Shown: positions 24,752-35,871 of the stretch, piece after piece | How the letters are laid out: every line of letters begins with the position of its first letter | Position numbering within the stretch: the first letter of the stretch is position 1 | Assembly: GCA_001051155.2 (NCBI GenBank) | Contig: JYIP02000004.1 | Coordinates: 1,055,576 to 1,119,575 of the forward strand | Reading direction: 5' to 3' | From: Chrysoporthe austroafricana | Lineage: Eukaryota; Ascomycota; Sordariomycetes; Diaporthales; Cryphonectriaceae | DNA: 64,000 nucleotides | Notes under the pieces: generated by a model | What the model was told of the DNA's origin: nothing | Database searches by the model: none | Seen by the model: the letters and a program-made list of their open reading frames with translations, nothing else | Translations under genes and position numbers: made by a program

Positions 24752-25942
24752 ATGGGCACCTTCGAGGTCCTGTTTAACATAGCAGCCTTTCTGGCCGGCC
24801 TCTCGCTCCTGGAGCGCGGGGCCAAACTCTTTGTGTCCAGCGCCACCACGCTGGCCAAACGCCTGCATCTTCCGGAGATGCTCGTCGCCATTCTCATCGC
24901 AGGCGCAGAATGGGAGGAATTGGCAGTTGTGGCACTCAGTCTGGTGCAGAGGCGGCCCGCCCTCGCAGTGGGCAACATCATCGGTAGCTCCGTGGCCAAC
25001 ATCTTCGGTGCCTTCGCACTCGGCTTGGTATTCTCCACAGGGACGTGGGAGGGATTCGACCGGAGCTCCAAGATGGCCTGCATGGCCTTGCTGGCGCTCA
25101 CCAGCGTCGTGTCATTGTTTGCTCTGGCAGATATCTTGTGGAACCGCGTCGTGGCAGGGTTGCTACTTGCAACCTTCGTCATGTACGTGGTTCTCGTGCT
25201 ATGGACCATCTGGAGGGCTATGTTCTACACCGAACGTTATGACGAGGCGGAGGATATCGAGTCCGGCGCGGCTGCCCACGACCAATTGGACGACACGTCC
25301 TCGATCAGCTCTTCCGCGTCGACTGCGGCCAGCCGCCATGAGACACACGGCGATCACCACGTCGATGGAGAAGCCGGCGAGTCGACTCCCCTCGTCGCCA
25401 AGCATGGCGCTTCCAAGCTCAAGAAATTTCACCACACCCTTATCCCGGTGCTCAAGCTCGTGTGCGGCTTTGTAGCGCTGACGGTCAGCGGCTTCATTCT
25501 CTCGCATACATCGGCGCAGCTCGCCGCCTCTTTTGACGTGTCGGACTCGGCCTTTGGTGCCACCATCTTGTCCCTCGCAACGACACTGCCTGAGAAGTTC
25601 CTGGCCGTGATAAGCAGTACCCAAGGCCATACGGGTCTCCTTGTTGCGGACGCCGTCGGAAGCAACGTGTTCCTGCTGACGTTGTGCCTTGGTATCGCTG
25701 CGTGGAACGTCGCTGCTTATGGCTGGCACGAACACCCCGCGGATGAGCGTTTGAACTTCGTGGACATTTCACGCATCGAGGCTTGGTGGCTATGGGCTGC
25801 CGCTGTAGCCTTGACAGTAGTCGTCGCTATTGGGGGCAAGGGTATATGTAAGATTGCTGGTGTGAGGCAAATGCTGGGTGCATTGATGCTGGTCGCATAC
25901 GGGGGCTTCTTGGCGATCGAGTTCACCATTCTGCGAGACTGA
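24752..25942 (+). CDS. Sodium/calcium-exchanger-like membrane protein
   Basis: Intronless 396-aa polytopic membrane protein of the CaCA superfamily, closest in layout to the short two-repeat YrbG/NCKX-like group; it would exchange Ca2+ for Na+ or H+ across an internal or plasma membrane. ATG 24752 is used because the longer frame starts with TTG. The two alpha repeats are visible: the first has IAGAEWEELAVVALSLVQ then VGNIIGSSVANIFGAFALG, the second ATILSLATTLPEKFLAVISS then VADAVGSNVFLLTLCLG. The usual G(T)S.PE of repeat one is AEWEEL here and repeat two has TTLPEK, so the ion-binding acid is kept in both. A soluble, acidic Ser/His-rich loop (about residues 165-230) separates the halves. About ten TM helices. 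Confidence 0.9.
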   Translation: MGTFEVLFNIAAFLAGLSLLERGAKLFVSSATTLAKRLHLPEMLVAILIAGAEWEELAVVALSLVQRRPALAVGNIIGSSVANIFGAFALGLVFSTGTWEGFDRSSKMACMALLALTSVVSLFALADILWNRVVAGLLLATFVMYVVLVLWTIWRAMFYTERYDEAEDIESGAAAHDQLDDTSSISSSASTAASRHETHGDHHVDGEAGESTPLVAKHGASKLKKFHHTLIPVLKLVCGFVALTVSGFILSHTSAQLAASFDVSDSAFGATILSLATTLPEKFLAVISSTQGHTGLLVADAVGSNVFLLTLCLGIAAWNVAAYGWHEHPADERLNFVDISRIEAWWLWAAAVALTVVVAIGGKGICKIAGVRQMLGALMLVAYGGFLAIEFTILRD

Positions 25943-26583
25943 GATGGGGAAGCTTTAGGTTAAGACGATGCTCGAGTGCGCAGATGATATACTATAGTTG
26001 CACTCTGTCTCGTTACCTCACTTGCTCCGGGTCAGCCAAAACATGGCGGTGGACAACGAACATCGTGCTCCTGTTGCAGAGTCAGGTGCCTATCAAAGAT
26101 GTCAGCAACGCCGAATTCTTCTAGTATTAATAGAACAGTAAGCCGCCGTTTTCGGGGGCGCCTCATTGTTGAGCGGCCGCCAGAGGACTCCCTTGAAATA
26201 GTTAACCTTGAACTCCTTTGATTACTCTTCCAGCTTTATCACCCTCCTCGCCCGTCATAAGTCATTGTTGAGATCCAAGACAAGCATTCCAATAATCTTT
26301 CAACAGTGCCTTTCCCCATCCATCACCCGAGGACCGCACAGCGCCTCCTCTATCACAGCGCCAGGAAGAACCACATCAGAAAGTATAGTCCTCCGTACAG
26401 AACAGTATTTCGTGAGAAAGGGGGACATCACTCCGCGTATCTCAGATCCAGACGCCTCAGATGAACCAGCCAGGTCCTTGGAAAGCCTGGCTGGTCAAGA
26501 CTGACCTCTACCGATTGACAGATGAACTACATGGGTCCAAGGGCGTTTCCGTCAGTCTTTGAGCACAGAAACTCCGAAGCTCA
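25943..26583. other. Convergent intergenic region
   Basis: 3' sides of the exchanger-like gene (plus) and the nucleoside-hydrolase-like gene (minus). A plus frame at 26208-26504 is unrecognised. Confidence 0.45.
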
Positions 26584-28284
26584 TCAAGCCGACATGAGCG
26601 CGGTTTGAATCACAGTCAACGTATCCTCCACGAGCACTGAATCCTGACCTGGCACATTGGGAATATCTAGCAACAGGGCCTTGATAGGTGAGCTTTTATC
26701 TTCTGCCAAGACCAATTGATTGCTTCCTTCAATCGGCTGTCGCATGGCGACACCTATCTTACGCTTGCGCACGAAGCCCTGTGGCGTCTTGTAGTTATCG
26801 AAGGCGCTGGTGAAAGAGACCAGGAAAGCCACCAGATCTGCCATGACGGCCTTGTAGCCTCTGAACTTGGGATCGTCGTATTTCGTGTTGATTAATGCGG
26901 ATCGCAGGGAAACGAGGTCCTCTGTTCTTGCGCATTTATGCTCGTCGGGAGTTACCAGATCCCACGGATCCATACGACCGTAGAACCCAAGCGTATGGAG
27001 ACCGATCGCAGCTGACCAGTCCTTGAGGCTCTTGGTAGTGAACTCAAGCTTCTTGGTTGTATCGGTTGGTATCAAGGTGAAATTGGCAAGCTTGCCAATC
27101 TGGTCTTTATGAAATACAAATTCTGCGGCCTTGGTATTCAGAGCGAAGTTGAGTGGGTTCCCCAGAATGTTGAGCTTTGAGTTGAAAGTGCCCTGTTCGC
27201 GAAGAGTTCAGTCCAAGCCTACGAAGCGAGGGCAGTTGAGAAGCTGTCAATTCAAGTGAGACGTACTCCTTGTTGATAATAATGAACCTTCTTGGCTAAC
27301 GTGGGCTCTTGCTTGAGAATCTCTTGAAGGATTGTTAACGAGCACCCGCCGAAGAAAACAACAGGCTCGTGTTTCCGCATCTCGTCGAATAAGGTATTGT
27401 AGTTCGTCAGATCTTTCAATGGATTCTCATTTGAAAAGTCACCCAGCTTTCGCTCTACTGCTTTGTCGTACCACTTTCGGAGCTCATTTCTCCTATTCTC
27501 GATCAAATTATCGGAATCAATAGGCATCGCTGTTATGTCCTGGAACTTCTCCAACTCATCAGCTGTGCGAAATAAAAGCTCTTCGTGATAATGAGTTTTT
27601 AAGTTGATCGGGCTTTCCAGGTAGCTAAGAGCCACGTTGTCTACGTAGACGTCGAATGGTCGTTGGCAGCACGTCTTCATCGTAGACAGAAAGTCCATTG
27701 TGAGGAGTCTTGCATGCGTAATCGCGTCTTCCTTTGCTCCGTTCCTTGGTCTGATACATCTTTCCAGCTGCTAGTCATCAGTACATCGTGTCGTCGTTAT
27801 CAGTCCCGGAATCTAGCCACATCGTGAGACTGCTTACAAGCTTCCGCTCCTCCTCATTCAGGGCCCGCTACTGGCCGTCAGTCTATTGTGCCATCACTTA
27901 TCAGACCCAATGTTGGGCACACAGTGAGTTGCTTACAAGCTTCGGTTCCGTTTCATTCGGGCTCTTCTCGTCGACCTGTGAGTTGTTGATAATGTCCGGA
28001 GTTATGCGGCCAGCCAGCACTGTCGTCAAGGGCGAATCTTCAAGCCGAGGATAGAGTTTGCTGACAAGACCTATACACCGTCCGAAATCCGCGCTCGTCA
28101 TGTAGTAGCCCAGATTCACGTGGCGGGGCTCGGCAATGTAGATGCCTTTGCGCTCCGGATGCCTGTCCAGAGAGTATGCCCAGGCCAGGCCTGCGGCTTC
28201 GTTGTCCGAGTCCGTGAAGTCATTAAGGAATATCCACAACTCTTTAGGGTCCGTTGCCCGTGGTCGATCTGTCTGCGACGCCAT
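26584..28284 (-). CDS. Nucleoside-hydrolase-like fungal protein with a 30-nt microexon
   Basis: Predicted 495-aa protein. The start MASQTDRPRATDPKELWIFL leads into NDFTDSDNEAAGLAWAYSL, which resembles a degenerate version of the Asp-rich Ca2+ site at the N-terminus of inosine/uridine nucleoside hydrolases; I treat that family as likely, not proven, and catalytic activity as doubtful. Four exons: 28284-27937, 27867-27838, 27767-27267 and 27192-26584; introns of 69, 70 and 74 nt, all phase 0. The second exon is only 30 nt (reads RALNEEERKL) and, with its donor and following intron, looks like a copy of the end of exon 1 plus intron 1. The later parts (LERCIRPRNGAKEDAITHAR, VVFFGGCSLTILQEIL, LHTLGFYGRMDPWDL) are collinear and unbroken. 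Cytosolic by lack of signals. Confidence 0.7.
27768..27936 (-). repeat. Tandem duplication of exon end plus intron (two about 99-bp copies)
   Basis: On the minus strand, GGAAGCTT or CGAAGCTT followed by GTAAGCA opens both introns. The donors (27936 and 27837) are 99 nt apart and the acceptors (27868 and 27768) 100 nt apart. Inside both introns the GGG(T/A)CTGATAA segment recurs, and both end in an ACTGA...AG stretch. The exon ends read NETEPKL and NEEERKL. Confidence 0.75.
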
Positions 28285-29140
28285 TGCGTGTCCCAGCAGA
28301 GCCTCCTGCTGACGCGGAGGCCACTTCGAGCGCCGCCAGTTACGAACCTTCCTCATGGGTGTGGCAGGAACACAGGCACGCAAGGGACTTGGATATTGTT
28401 GCTACCTCTGAAGTCCGGGGCCTTGCCTCAGATAACCTGCGATAGGCAGTGTGATATTTCGATCTCTGTCGATGAGCGACGCGTGCTAGTAGTCAGGGAG
28501 AAGTGGAAAATTGATGATGAAAGCCTGACCGTCAGCCTAAGCCTCAAGGAGGGGCAGCCAGGGTTTTGGAAGTGCAGCTCCAAGCTGCGCCCCGCTGATG
28601 AGGCGCTAAGCCGGAATGAGAACCAGGTATCTGTACGACCAATAGACGAACTCGTACAAAATACATCACTCCGCGCTCTTCCGCACGTGTCGCTATGTAC
28701 TATGGTAGCTGAACTGATAGTAGCTTGCTTCATATGCAAAGCGTAAGATTTTCTGCTGTTTACAGCAAGGTAGGCCGTCGCCATGGCTACGATTTCATTT
28801 CAGCCTCAAACCTTGCTATTCTTCTCGCACTTAACCCCAAAAAGCAAGATCGCACCGTGAGATATTGAGGTACGGGTCTCCTGCAAGTGTGGCTGATAAT
28901 TCCACCCAAGAGGGGTCGAAATTTGTGTGCAGCATTTGCCCGAAGGAACAGACAAGAAGAAAGAACAGAAAAATAAATATCGATATAAGTGCAGTGCTTA
29001 GTATTAGTTCGACGCTTGCAGATTTCTGTTCAATGCTCGCTTACTGCAGTGCCAAAGTATACGAATTGCGTACCCTGCAGAATTTATTACATTTCATAGC
29101 TGATATTGGTTAATAAGGAGATCCAAGTTAAGTACATTCT
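28285..29140. other. Intergenic, nothing certain
   Basis: Upstream of the nucleoside-hydrolase-like gene. A plus-strand stretch at about 28440-28746 stays open and has protein-like composition (VREKWKIDDESLTVSLSLKE), but I find no start, partner exon or family. Confidence 0.35.
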
Positions 29141-30160
29141 GAAGCATATGTAGAAGTGTCCCACGTGGCCCTTATCCTAACCCTGCCTGTTTTTTGTTTT
29201 TATTTTTTTTTTCCTTTTGTCTTTTTTTTTTATCTTTTTCTTTTTCTTCTTCTTTTTTTCATAAAAAAAATTCCTTTCGAACTTAAAGAAATAGGTTTCA
29301 TAAGTAACTATTCAATTCTTTGGATTTGTATTTCACCTTTCTTAAACGAAGAAAAAGCTTAAGTACTTGCTAATCAATAATTTAAGCCGCTTCCCGATAA
29401 TATTCGATGCTTATACTGCGATTATAGCTATATAGTTAACGGTATAGTTATATAAGGCGATTATTATCTTACGCTCTTATAACTGCTCTATTTCTTATTA
29501 TATTATTGAAATATAAAGGCTTACCCCCCAAGCCGAGAAGAGCGTTACGGACAAGCCTTAAAACAGAATTCTGATCAATCTCTTGCAATACATATAAAAT
29601 AGGCTTATAGATTATCGCTAGCGATTATCTCACTACTTAAGTAAATATTCCGTAGAATACAACGGATTACCGTTATTAAAATGAGTTTTGTATGCCTTAT
29701 ATCTCACAGCCTATTCAACTGATATGAACGGCGTAACATACCATTTAGAATATCTACTTGGGCGACCAATCAAAATACAAGCATAATTTACTACCGACTA
29801 CTGAGGCCTAACGAGCCGCGCGGCAACGCCGTACTAGTTACTACAATATCAAAGTGCTTGCTATATAACCCAAAGGCGGCGGAGTAGTCAATTTGGAAAA
29901 TAGCATTCCGTTATTGTAATAGAGCCTTGAATTTACGCAAGCTTCAGAGTAAACGCGCCCTATATCTTGATTAGTTCCAAATATAATGCAGAACTGAGCA
30001 ATTTATTTTATCGTAATTGTACAAGCCGAGAGGCCTAACGAGCGATTGCGACACCAATAACTATGTTGAAGGTCAAATGTGTAATAAAATTTGACGCTAG
30101 GTGATCACTTATGAGAAGCACTATGCTAAGTCGCCATATTTGACACGTGAGATTCTGAAG
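29141..30160. repeat. T-rich tract and AT-rich relic-like DNA
   Basis: 29190-29262 is an almost pure pyrimidine, T-rich tract. From about 29370 to 30160 the sequence is rich in TA steps, with stops in every frame and no coding signal. That look is typical of old repeats mutated by RIP (C-to-T changes), but I see no terminal repeats or recognisable transposon protein, so the origin is inferred. Confidence 0.4.
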
Positions 30161-30252
30161 TATTTACACTGAACATGCTGAAATACTATCAACGTACGAA
30201 TCATCCCATCATTCCTGTCAGGTTGGTTTTAAGAGTGTGGCTAATTGCCAAC

Positions 30253-30966
30253 TTAATCCATGGCAGGAATGTTTATCTCCTCTATGGTCCATGTGACCCC
30301 GCCGTCCGCGGTCGCCAGACCAGTGTAAGTCGCTCCAGCACTGGTGGCGATGGTATCGCCAAATGACTCGTCGGCCGACTGTAGCGTGATCGTAGTGCCC
30401 GTGTACTTTTGAGCAGCGATCGTGCCTGAGCAGTTATCGTCGCACTCGGTCCCAGTTCCGTAGCCGGTCATGGTAGCACCCTCGCCGACGTCAATGTCGT
30501 ACGAGCTCAGCGCGGCACCGGTGTCGGCGTTGGTGACGGTCTGCGTCCAAGTGGTGCCGCTCAGGCTGTAGACGATCTTCACCGGGGTGTCGCCGGAGAC
30601 TGGGCTGCCAGTGCCATCATATTGACCGAACGCGCCGAAGACCGAAGCGCGGACGCACCATTGTCCGGTCGTCGCGCCGCACCATGAGTTGTCGGGCCAT
30701 GATTCCAGGGTGGTCTGAATGAGGTCTCCGGTGCCGTTGCTCATTCCGGGCCAGAGGAAGAGCTCGCCGTTCTGGGTAGAGGGAGCGGTGCCGGGGGTCA
30801 GTGTTGTGACGGCATGAATGATCGTGGACTTGGAAGGGCCAAGAGATACGGCGCCGCCCCAGGTATCGTCGCGCTTGAGCATACGAGTAGTCGTAGGTAG
30901 CTGGGCGGGGACGAAAGCAATAGCACCAGCCACGAGGGCAGCAATGGTGAAGAAAAGATACTGCAT
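30253..30966 (-). CDS. Secreted lectin/glucanase-fold-like protein, unknown function
   Basis: Intronless 237-aa secreted protein. ATG at 30966; the signal peptide is about residues 1-17 (MQYLFFTIAALVAGAIA), followed by a short propeptide ending in a Lys-Arg site (MLKRDD). The rest is rich in Gly, Thr, Ser and Trp with alternating beta-strand pattern (DTWGGAVSLGP, ESWPDNSWCGATTGQWCVRA, YGTGTECDDNCSGTIAAQKY). Four cysteines in two close pairs could form two disulfides. The pattern suggests a concanavalin-like jelly-roll domain, as in many fungal secreted hypothetical proteins or the A4/G1 peptidase fold, but I see no catalytic motif to choose. Likely acts in the wall or outside the cell. Confidence 0.8.
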   Translation of the reverse strand: MQYLFFTIAALVAGAIAFVPAQLPTTTRMLKRDDTWGGAVSLGPSKSTIIHAVTTLTPGTAPSTQNGELFLWPGMSNGTGDLIQTTLESWPDNSWCGATTGQWCVRASVFGAFGQYDGTGSPVSGDTPVKIVYSLSGTTWTQTVTNADTGAALSSYDIDVGEGATMTGYGTGTECDDNCSGTIAAQKYTGTTITLQSADESFGDTIATSAGATYTGLATADGGVTWTIEEINIPAMD

Positions 30967-32106
30967 TTCCGGGACGGTAAGGAGAAAGTATGTTGCAGTT
31001 ACAAGCAGAGAAAGTATTTACATGAAACTTGAGCAATACTCGAGTGCCTGAACTCAGTTCAGCAGAAGTAAATTTATGTGACTCCAAGTAAGCATTAATC
31101 AATACAAGATGAAGGTCTCCTTGCGTAGACTTTTATACTTGTTCAGAAGTTTAGAATCAGAAGATCGGCCAAGGTTCTCGCATGTTTCTTCTTATTTCCC
31201 GGGCTCGTTTTCTTGGCACAGTTGATGGTGGAGCCCAGCGTTTAATTTCAGGGCCATTGGCTCTGAAACTCCACCAGGCTTGCCACTGGATGGTCGTATA
31301 TTTCGGACCTCATCTCACTGCAGGTTACGGAGCGAAACAAACACTGCTTTCCTTTTGTTATTGAGAACCTGACTCGCAGCACCTTTTGTGGGTAGTCATG
31401 TTAAGGACCGGCGTCTCCGCAAAAGCGTCTGAAGAAAGGAGCAGCGAAGCTTGGCAGCAGGGGAAGGAATCGGAGCACCCTCCTTGGGTCATTGTGCCTG
31501 AGAGGCGGAAACCTGTGGCTTCGAGAGATCTTGGTACCCGATGTCACATGAAATTGCGGAGGCTTCTTCCGGACCCAAGATCTGATTCAATCCACCAGTG
31601 GCGTATCAGGTGTATACAGGGCTACGGACTCCCAACTCCGAGTACAGCTCGATCAAGGTGCCCAGAAGATTTTCCCGTCTTGGCAGACTAATACACTGGG
31701 GTACCCGTGTGTAACGAGCAAATAGGAACCATCATATCAATGTATATATGAATGCCACTTAAATCCTGCGTGAGTGAACTGCCGTTGCAGCCTTTACGGC
31801 AGGGACTCAGAGTGTGCTGACCATGGCGTAGCCCGTGAACGCTGTCCTACCCCCACAGTCAAGTTCGTCCAAGATGATATAGAATCATATTTACGGAGTT
31901 CTTCTTCTATTCTAGATTCAAAAGTGCAGGTCGCTACCATAGCTTCTCCTGGTATTCGCTTAGCGGCTCGCTATCTCCCCGCTGAAAGTCTATGACTTCT
32001 CTCACTACTGCAAATTGAATGACTGTTTCTTGAGCCTCTGGGAACCACTCCAGAAAATTAGTAGACAACACTAATCAGTTTTTCTTGATACTATGGTCGA
32101 TCTCAT
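30967..32106. other. Intergenic, nothing recognised
   Basis: Upstream region of the secreted protein gene. Short open frames (31182-31364, 31386-31691, 31774-31995) have no recognisable features. Confidence 0.45.
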
Positions 32107-32651
32107 TCAGAGACTTCCCTCCCCCCTGGGTCGTTGTTGAAAAGTAGACCGTTTTACAATCTCTTTCTCATCGGAAGACTGAATTCGGCATGCAATGGCG
32201 TAAGCCTCCACTACATCCAAGCAGTCCTCAGCCGATTCGAAATGCTCTGAGCCCCGGCCTCTATCGCTCTCCAGTATTACTCTCCCATCATAAGTATCAG
32301 TTCTTTTAAGGGTTTTCCGTATTCGTAGCACCTGGTATTCCCCAGATGTTTGTTTGATGATAATGGCGGCGAGTTTCTTCAGCAAAGGATTTTCCTCGAG
32401 TAGCCGTCTGATGATAGCAGTGGTGGTCTTTTCTCGACGACACTCTCTAGGTGGTCTCTTTCTGGCGTTCTGAATGATGGTCTCGTGGGCAGTCTGTATG
32501 GCTGTATGGTCTTTTCTGTGGTGGTCAAGTCGTCATGATCGAGAGCGTACTGTTGCGTCCATGGAATATCTTTTACGGCATTAAAGTTGCCTTTATGATT
32601 CGGTATGTCTCCTAAAAAATCTTTACGTGTGCGGTACGCTCTATACGGCAT
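32107..32651 (-). pseudogene. Small frame-broken gene or unresolved two-frame gene
   Basis: Two overlapping minus frames both look protein-like. The first starts at ATG 32651 (MPYRAYRTRKDFLGDIPNHK, then NAVKDIPWTQQYALDHDD). The second is the better one downstream, charged and helical: HETIIQNARKR near 32480, then IIRRLLEENPLLKKLAAIII and TLKRTDTYDGRVILESDRGR, ending at 32107. The change of frame falls near 32540-32480. I found no GT-AG pair that joins them in phase, so either an indel has broken the gene or an unusual intron is present. No family is recognised. Confidence 0.3.
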
Positions 32652-32723
32652 TTTCACGAGTGAGCGTGCGACAAATCTGTATCAATATAGTTGATTATTC
32701 ATGTTGAAACATCACATTCAACT

Positions 32724-32813
32724 GGTCTTGTGGTCTAGTGGTATGATTCTCGCTTAGGGCTGACCCTAATCCATCATTGCGAGAGGTCCCGCGTTCGATC
32801 CGCGGCAAGACCC
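32724..32813 (+). tRNA. tRNA-Pro (AGG) with an 18-nt intron
   Basis: Acceptor stem GGTCTTG pairs with CAAGACC. The A box TGGTCTAGTGGT and B box GCGTTCGATCC are in place, and the anticodon stem TCTCGC pairs with GCGAGA. The anticodon AGG is at 32756-32758 and the intron at 32760-32777 sits in the standard place after position 37. Mature length is 72 nt before CCA addition. Confidence 0.93.
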
Positions 32814-32825
32814 TTCATGTTTTGC

Positions 32826-32831
32826 TTTTTT
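32826..32831 (+). terminator. RNA polymerase III terminator
   Basis: A run of six T, 12 nt after the tRNA-Pro 3' end, on the coding strand. Confidence 0.8.
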
Positions 32832-33792
32832 GGTTCCTCTATCTTGTGCATCTTTGTTTTGGCTTGTTTTAACTAATTATTTCCCCGTTCAATTCGCTTG
32901 CTCCCTCGTTATATCATAATCCTATGTAAAATGGGCGCGTGAACGAACTGCCAAGGGAGTGTGGGGTAGCGGGCAAGCCGACTGGGGTAGTCAATCTCCG
33001 CTGCCAGGTTGCAGCGAAGCTGTTCGACTACCTAGGTAGGCACGTAGGTAAATATGTGTGGATGAGTTTTCAGTGGGTAATATCTCTTCCGGAGTACTCA
33101 ATGCGCCGACGCATAGGCTCAGAAATCGTCTTGTATTTGCTGAAGCCGAAGTTTCCCCCAGGAGAAAGTACCGCCGTCGCTTATCCGCGCAAAATACTCA
33201 TTCAAGCGCAAGGATAAGTATGGACGGACTCCTTTAGAATATGCGATCGAAATGTGTCACGTCTGATATAACGATTCGCTGGTGACACGGCTAACGTCTT
33301 TCCCGCGGTCGTGAGGCGACTACCGACTGCCTAAGGCTGCTAAGGTAAAGTGGCACGTGGGTAACTAGAGGCGATCTCGATTGCGACAAGCGCCAACCTA
33401 CAATCAAGTATAGATTCCCTTGAAATCACATGCAATTTGTGAAACACAAAAGTGACGATCTGGTCCAGACAGTCTTGGGTAGTGAAGTGGTTGTGCGCTA
33501 TGATGTCAAACCGCGAGACTCTTGAAGCTCTTTGGCTTAAGCCCCTCTCATGTGTGCCGAATGACGTTCTGCTGTCCATCGTTCCCAAAGTCAGCCATCG
33601 AATGACGATTTCTCGTCACATGGCCATAAAAGCTGTAGCTAGGGCGATATCTATATAGAATATGCCGCAGACGTCTACGAGCCTGTTTGGAAGCCCCCTG
33701 CACTTTGGCATTTGACCTGGCATGTTCTATATACATACAACAAGCTGAACACAATCATATCTGCGGAAGAGAATCTTGCATCGCAACTCGAT
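32832..33792. other. Intergenic, nothing recognised
   Basis: Between tRNA-Pro and the small 71-aa gene. No coding frame with support. Confidence 0.45.
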
Positions 33793-34069
33793 ATGAGCGG
33801 AATCACAGACAAGGCCGCAACTCAAGCCCACGATCTCGTGGATCAAGCTGAAGCTAGGGAGCGGCAGGCAAGTCCCATAACGATGCCGTATCTGGATCCA
33901 ATGCTAACACGTCTACTTCCATATGCAGATTCAAGGAGATGATTCTATGATTGGGGGGACCAAGACGGCCAGTCTTGAGGGTAGCAATACTGCACATGGC
34001 CAGAAGGCAGAAGGAACGCACAAATCAACGATGGAGAAGGTCAAAGACACCCTTCACCTCAACAAATAA
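33793..34069 (+). CDS. Small hydrophilic stress-type protein (71 aa) with a GC-AG intron
   Basis: Exons 33793-33867 and 33929-34069 around a 61-nt intron. The intron starts GCAAGT rather than GTAAGT, has a perfect GCTAAC branch-like site and ends ATATGCAG. Phase 0 splicing gives MSGITDKAATQAHDLVDQAE then ARERQ and IQGDDSMIGGTKTASLEGSN, ending MEKVKDTLHLNK. The product is very hydrophilic, without Cys or Trp, Ala/Lys/Gly/Thr-rich and predicted helical, like small glucose-repressible or LEA-type stress proteins of moulds; this is a compositional resemblance, not a family assignment. Without splicing, the frame would end a few codons into exon 2 in the wrong frame (ADSRR stop). Confidence 0.72.
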
Positions 34070-35871
34070 TTGCTTTTCTAGGTAACCAAAAGCTCAATGA
34101 CCACTTTTGATATTTACGACTACGCAAATTAAATTGCTTCAAGTGGGATTGTCCGCTCGTGCATCATCTGTGATCATATGAAATGTAGACAGAGAATAAG
34201 AACATTTCCGGTTAACAGCGAGTAATGACAAAATATACTATTAATTATAAAATCAAGGCTATCTACGGATAATCGCACCGGGACTCTCACCACTACAGCG
34301 TTGCCCTATTAACGCCATTGCTTCACATGATGCTGGAAGAATCTAGGCTCTTCGTATACCTTGTTGTTTCCCAAATAGTCATAGACATACCACCAGGCAG
34401 CTGGCTGAGCCATCCATGGAGGGTCTCATGAGCCTGACTTTGCACGATGTACCTGTTGGCCTGCTGTCTGTTGCTGCAGCGTAGCGTAATATTACCGCTG
34501 AATAAGTAGCTGTCATAATTAGTATCTATGGATCTCTGCAGTGCGTGGGCCTTCCAGCCAGAAATATACTCCGCGATTGCCGTAGCTGCTCTTAAAAGTC
34601 TATTGAATCACGAATTATAGCTTGAGACGACCTTAACGGAAGAGGTTTCAAGCCGGAAGTGAAAAATGAAAGTACAGTCAATTCAATCACCATCGAGTCT
34701 CGTGGGTAGCGCCATAAGGGCACCAGATTACCCGGCATATTTCCTCCCTAATGATTTCGGGATGTGTCAATAAACGCTTTGCTTCACGTCGAACGCACGC
34801 AGATGGCTGAGTGGTAATGAAAGATACAAGTGGACGTTCAGCCTAGACAAAGCATCTTCGCCTATGGATTAAGATAGCTAGTAAGGTATCAATAACATCT
34901 TAGTGTATAAGTTGGGTCCCCAACGTACTCTTCAGCCACTGAACCGGAGGTTCTCTTGCGAAGATCACCTGGCCGAGGCTCCGCTTCCGAATCATGTCGA
35001 AGTAAGCCACCATGAGATATTTTGTGGTGGGCGGCAAGTAGCTATTAGCTTTTGACGCTTCTAATCAACCATCCCGAGGGTGTCGTGAACGCTCCGAATT
35101 ATGTGGCTGATCTACCGTAGGTGGGTATCGAGGTTAAGGCGATGATATGTTTCGGTGAGGACTGGCTGCCTCCAGCCTTTCGGTGACACTGATTGGACAG
35201 CGTGATATTCATGCCCGAACACTGGCTGCACCAATTTTCTCTCCTATGGATGTAGCGCTCCTCTGCGAGCCGTGCATTTAGGCTTCCACGTCGATTATGC
35301 AGGCCACAAAAAAAAATTATCAGGACGCCATTGATGCTCATTATGCCGCTAGTATGCCACATGCGTAGCAGAAGGCCTCTTTGTGGTGAGTCAAAAGCGG
35401 CCTGGTGCTCCGAGTAAGCACTACGAGCGGCTGTTAAGTGTGACAGTGCGGCGATGCCTACCACTACCACACTCCGTCATACGCATCTGAGCTTACTTAT
35501 AAGTCCTTCCGAGCTTTGTTGGTGGCAACACCCGCTCAGCCTCTGGAGTACTACTATGACTTACGTCGGCGGAAGTGCTTCGTCCCGTGACCACATCACA
35601 GGCCGCCTGATGGCTGTGAAGCGGAGATGACGAATCCATATAACCCTTTGCGGCGGCCTCCCGCTGGAGCACGAACATCAGAGAGACAGTTAAAATAATG
35701 AACTACGGCGCGGCGGTGGCAAACCCACATAAATTCACGATCTCTGAAATACTTCTCCTCTGAGGTGGAGATTCTTGCTAAACTGCCAGTAAGATTCAAC
35801 GTCCCCTTCAGGCACTCAGAGTCATCGATAGCTACTCCTTCAAACAACAAATCAACCGGCTGCAGCCAGCC
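34070..35871. other. Intergenic, nothing recognised
   Basis: 1.8 kb. Minus frames at 35099-35470 and 35493-35850 lack recognisable features. Confidence 0.45.

Noticed and set aside
24490..25209. 239-codon minus-strand frame opposite the exchanger-like gene
   Set aside because: Antisense shadow of a clear alpha-repeat membrane protein; no family resemblance.
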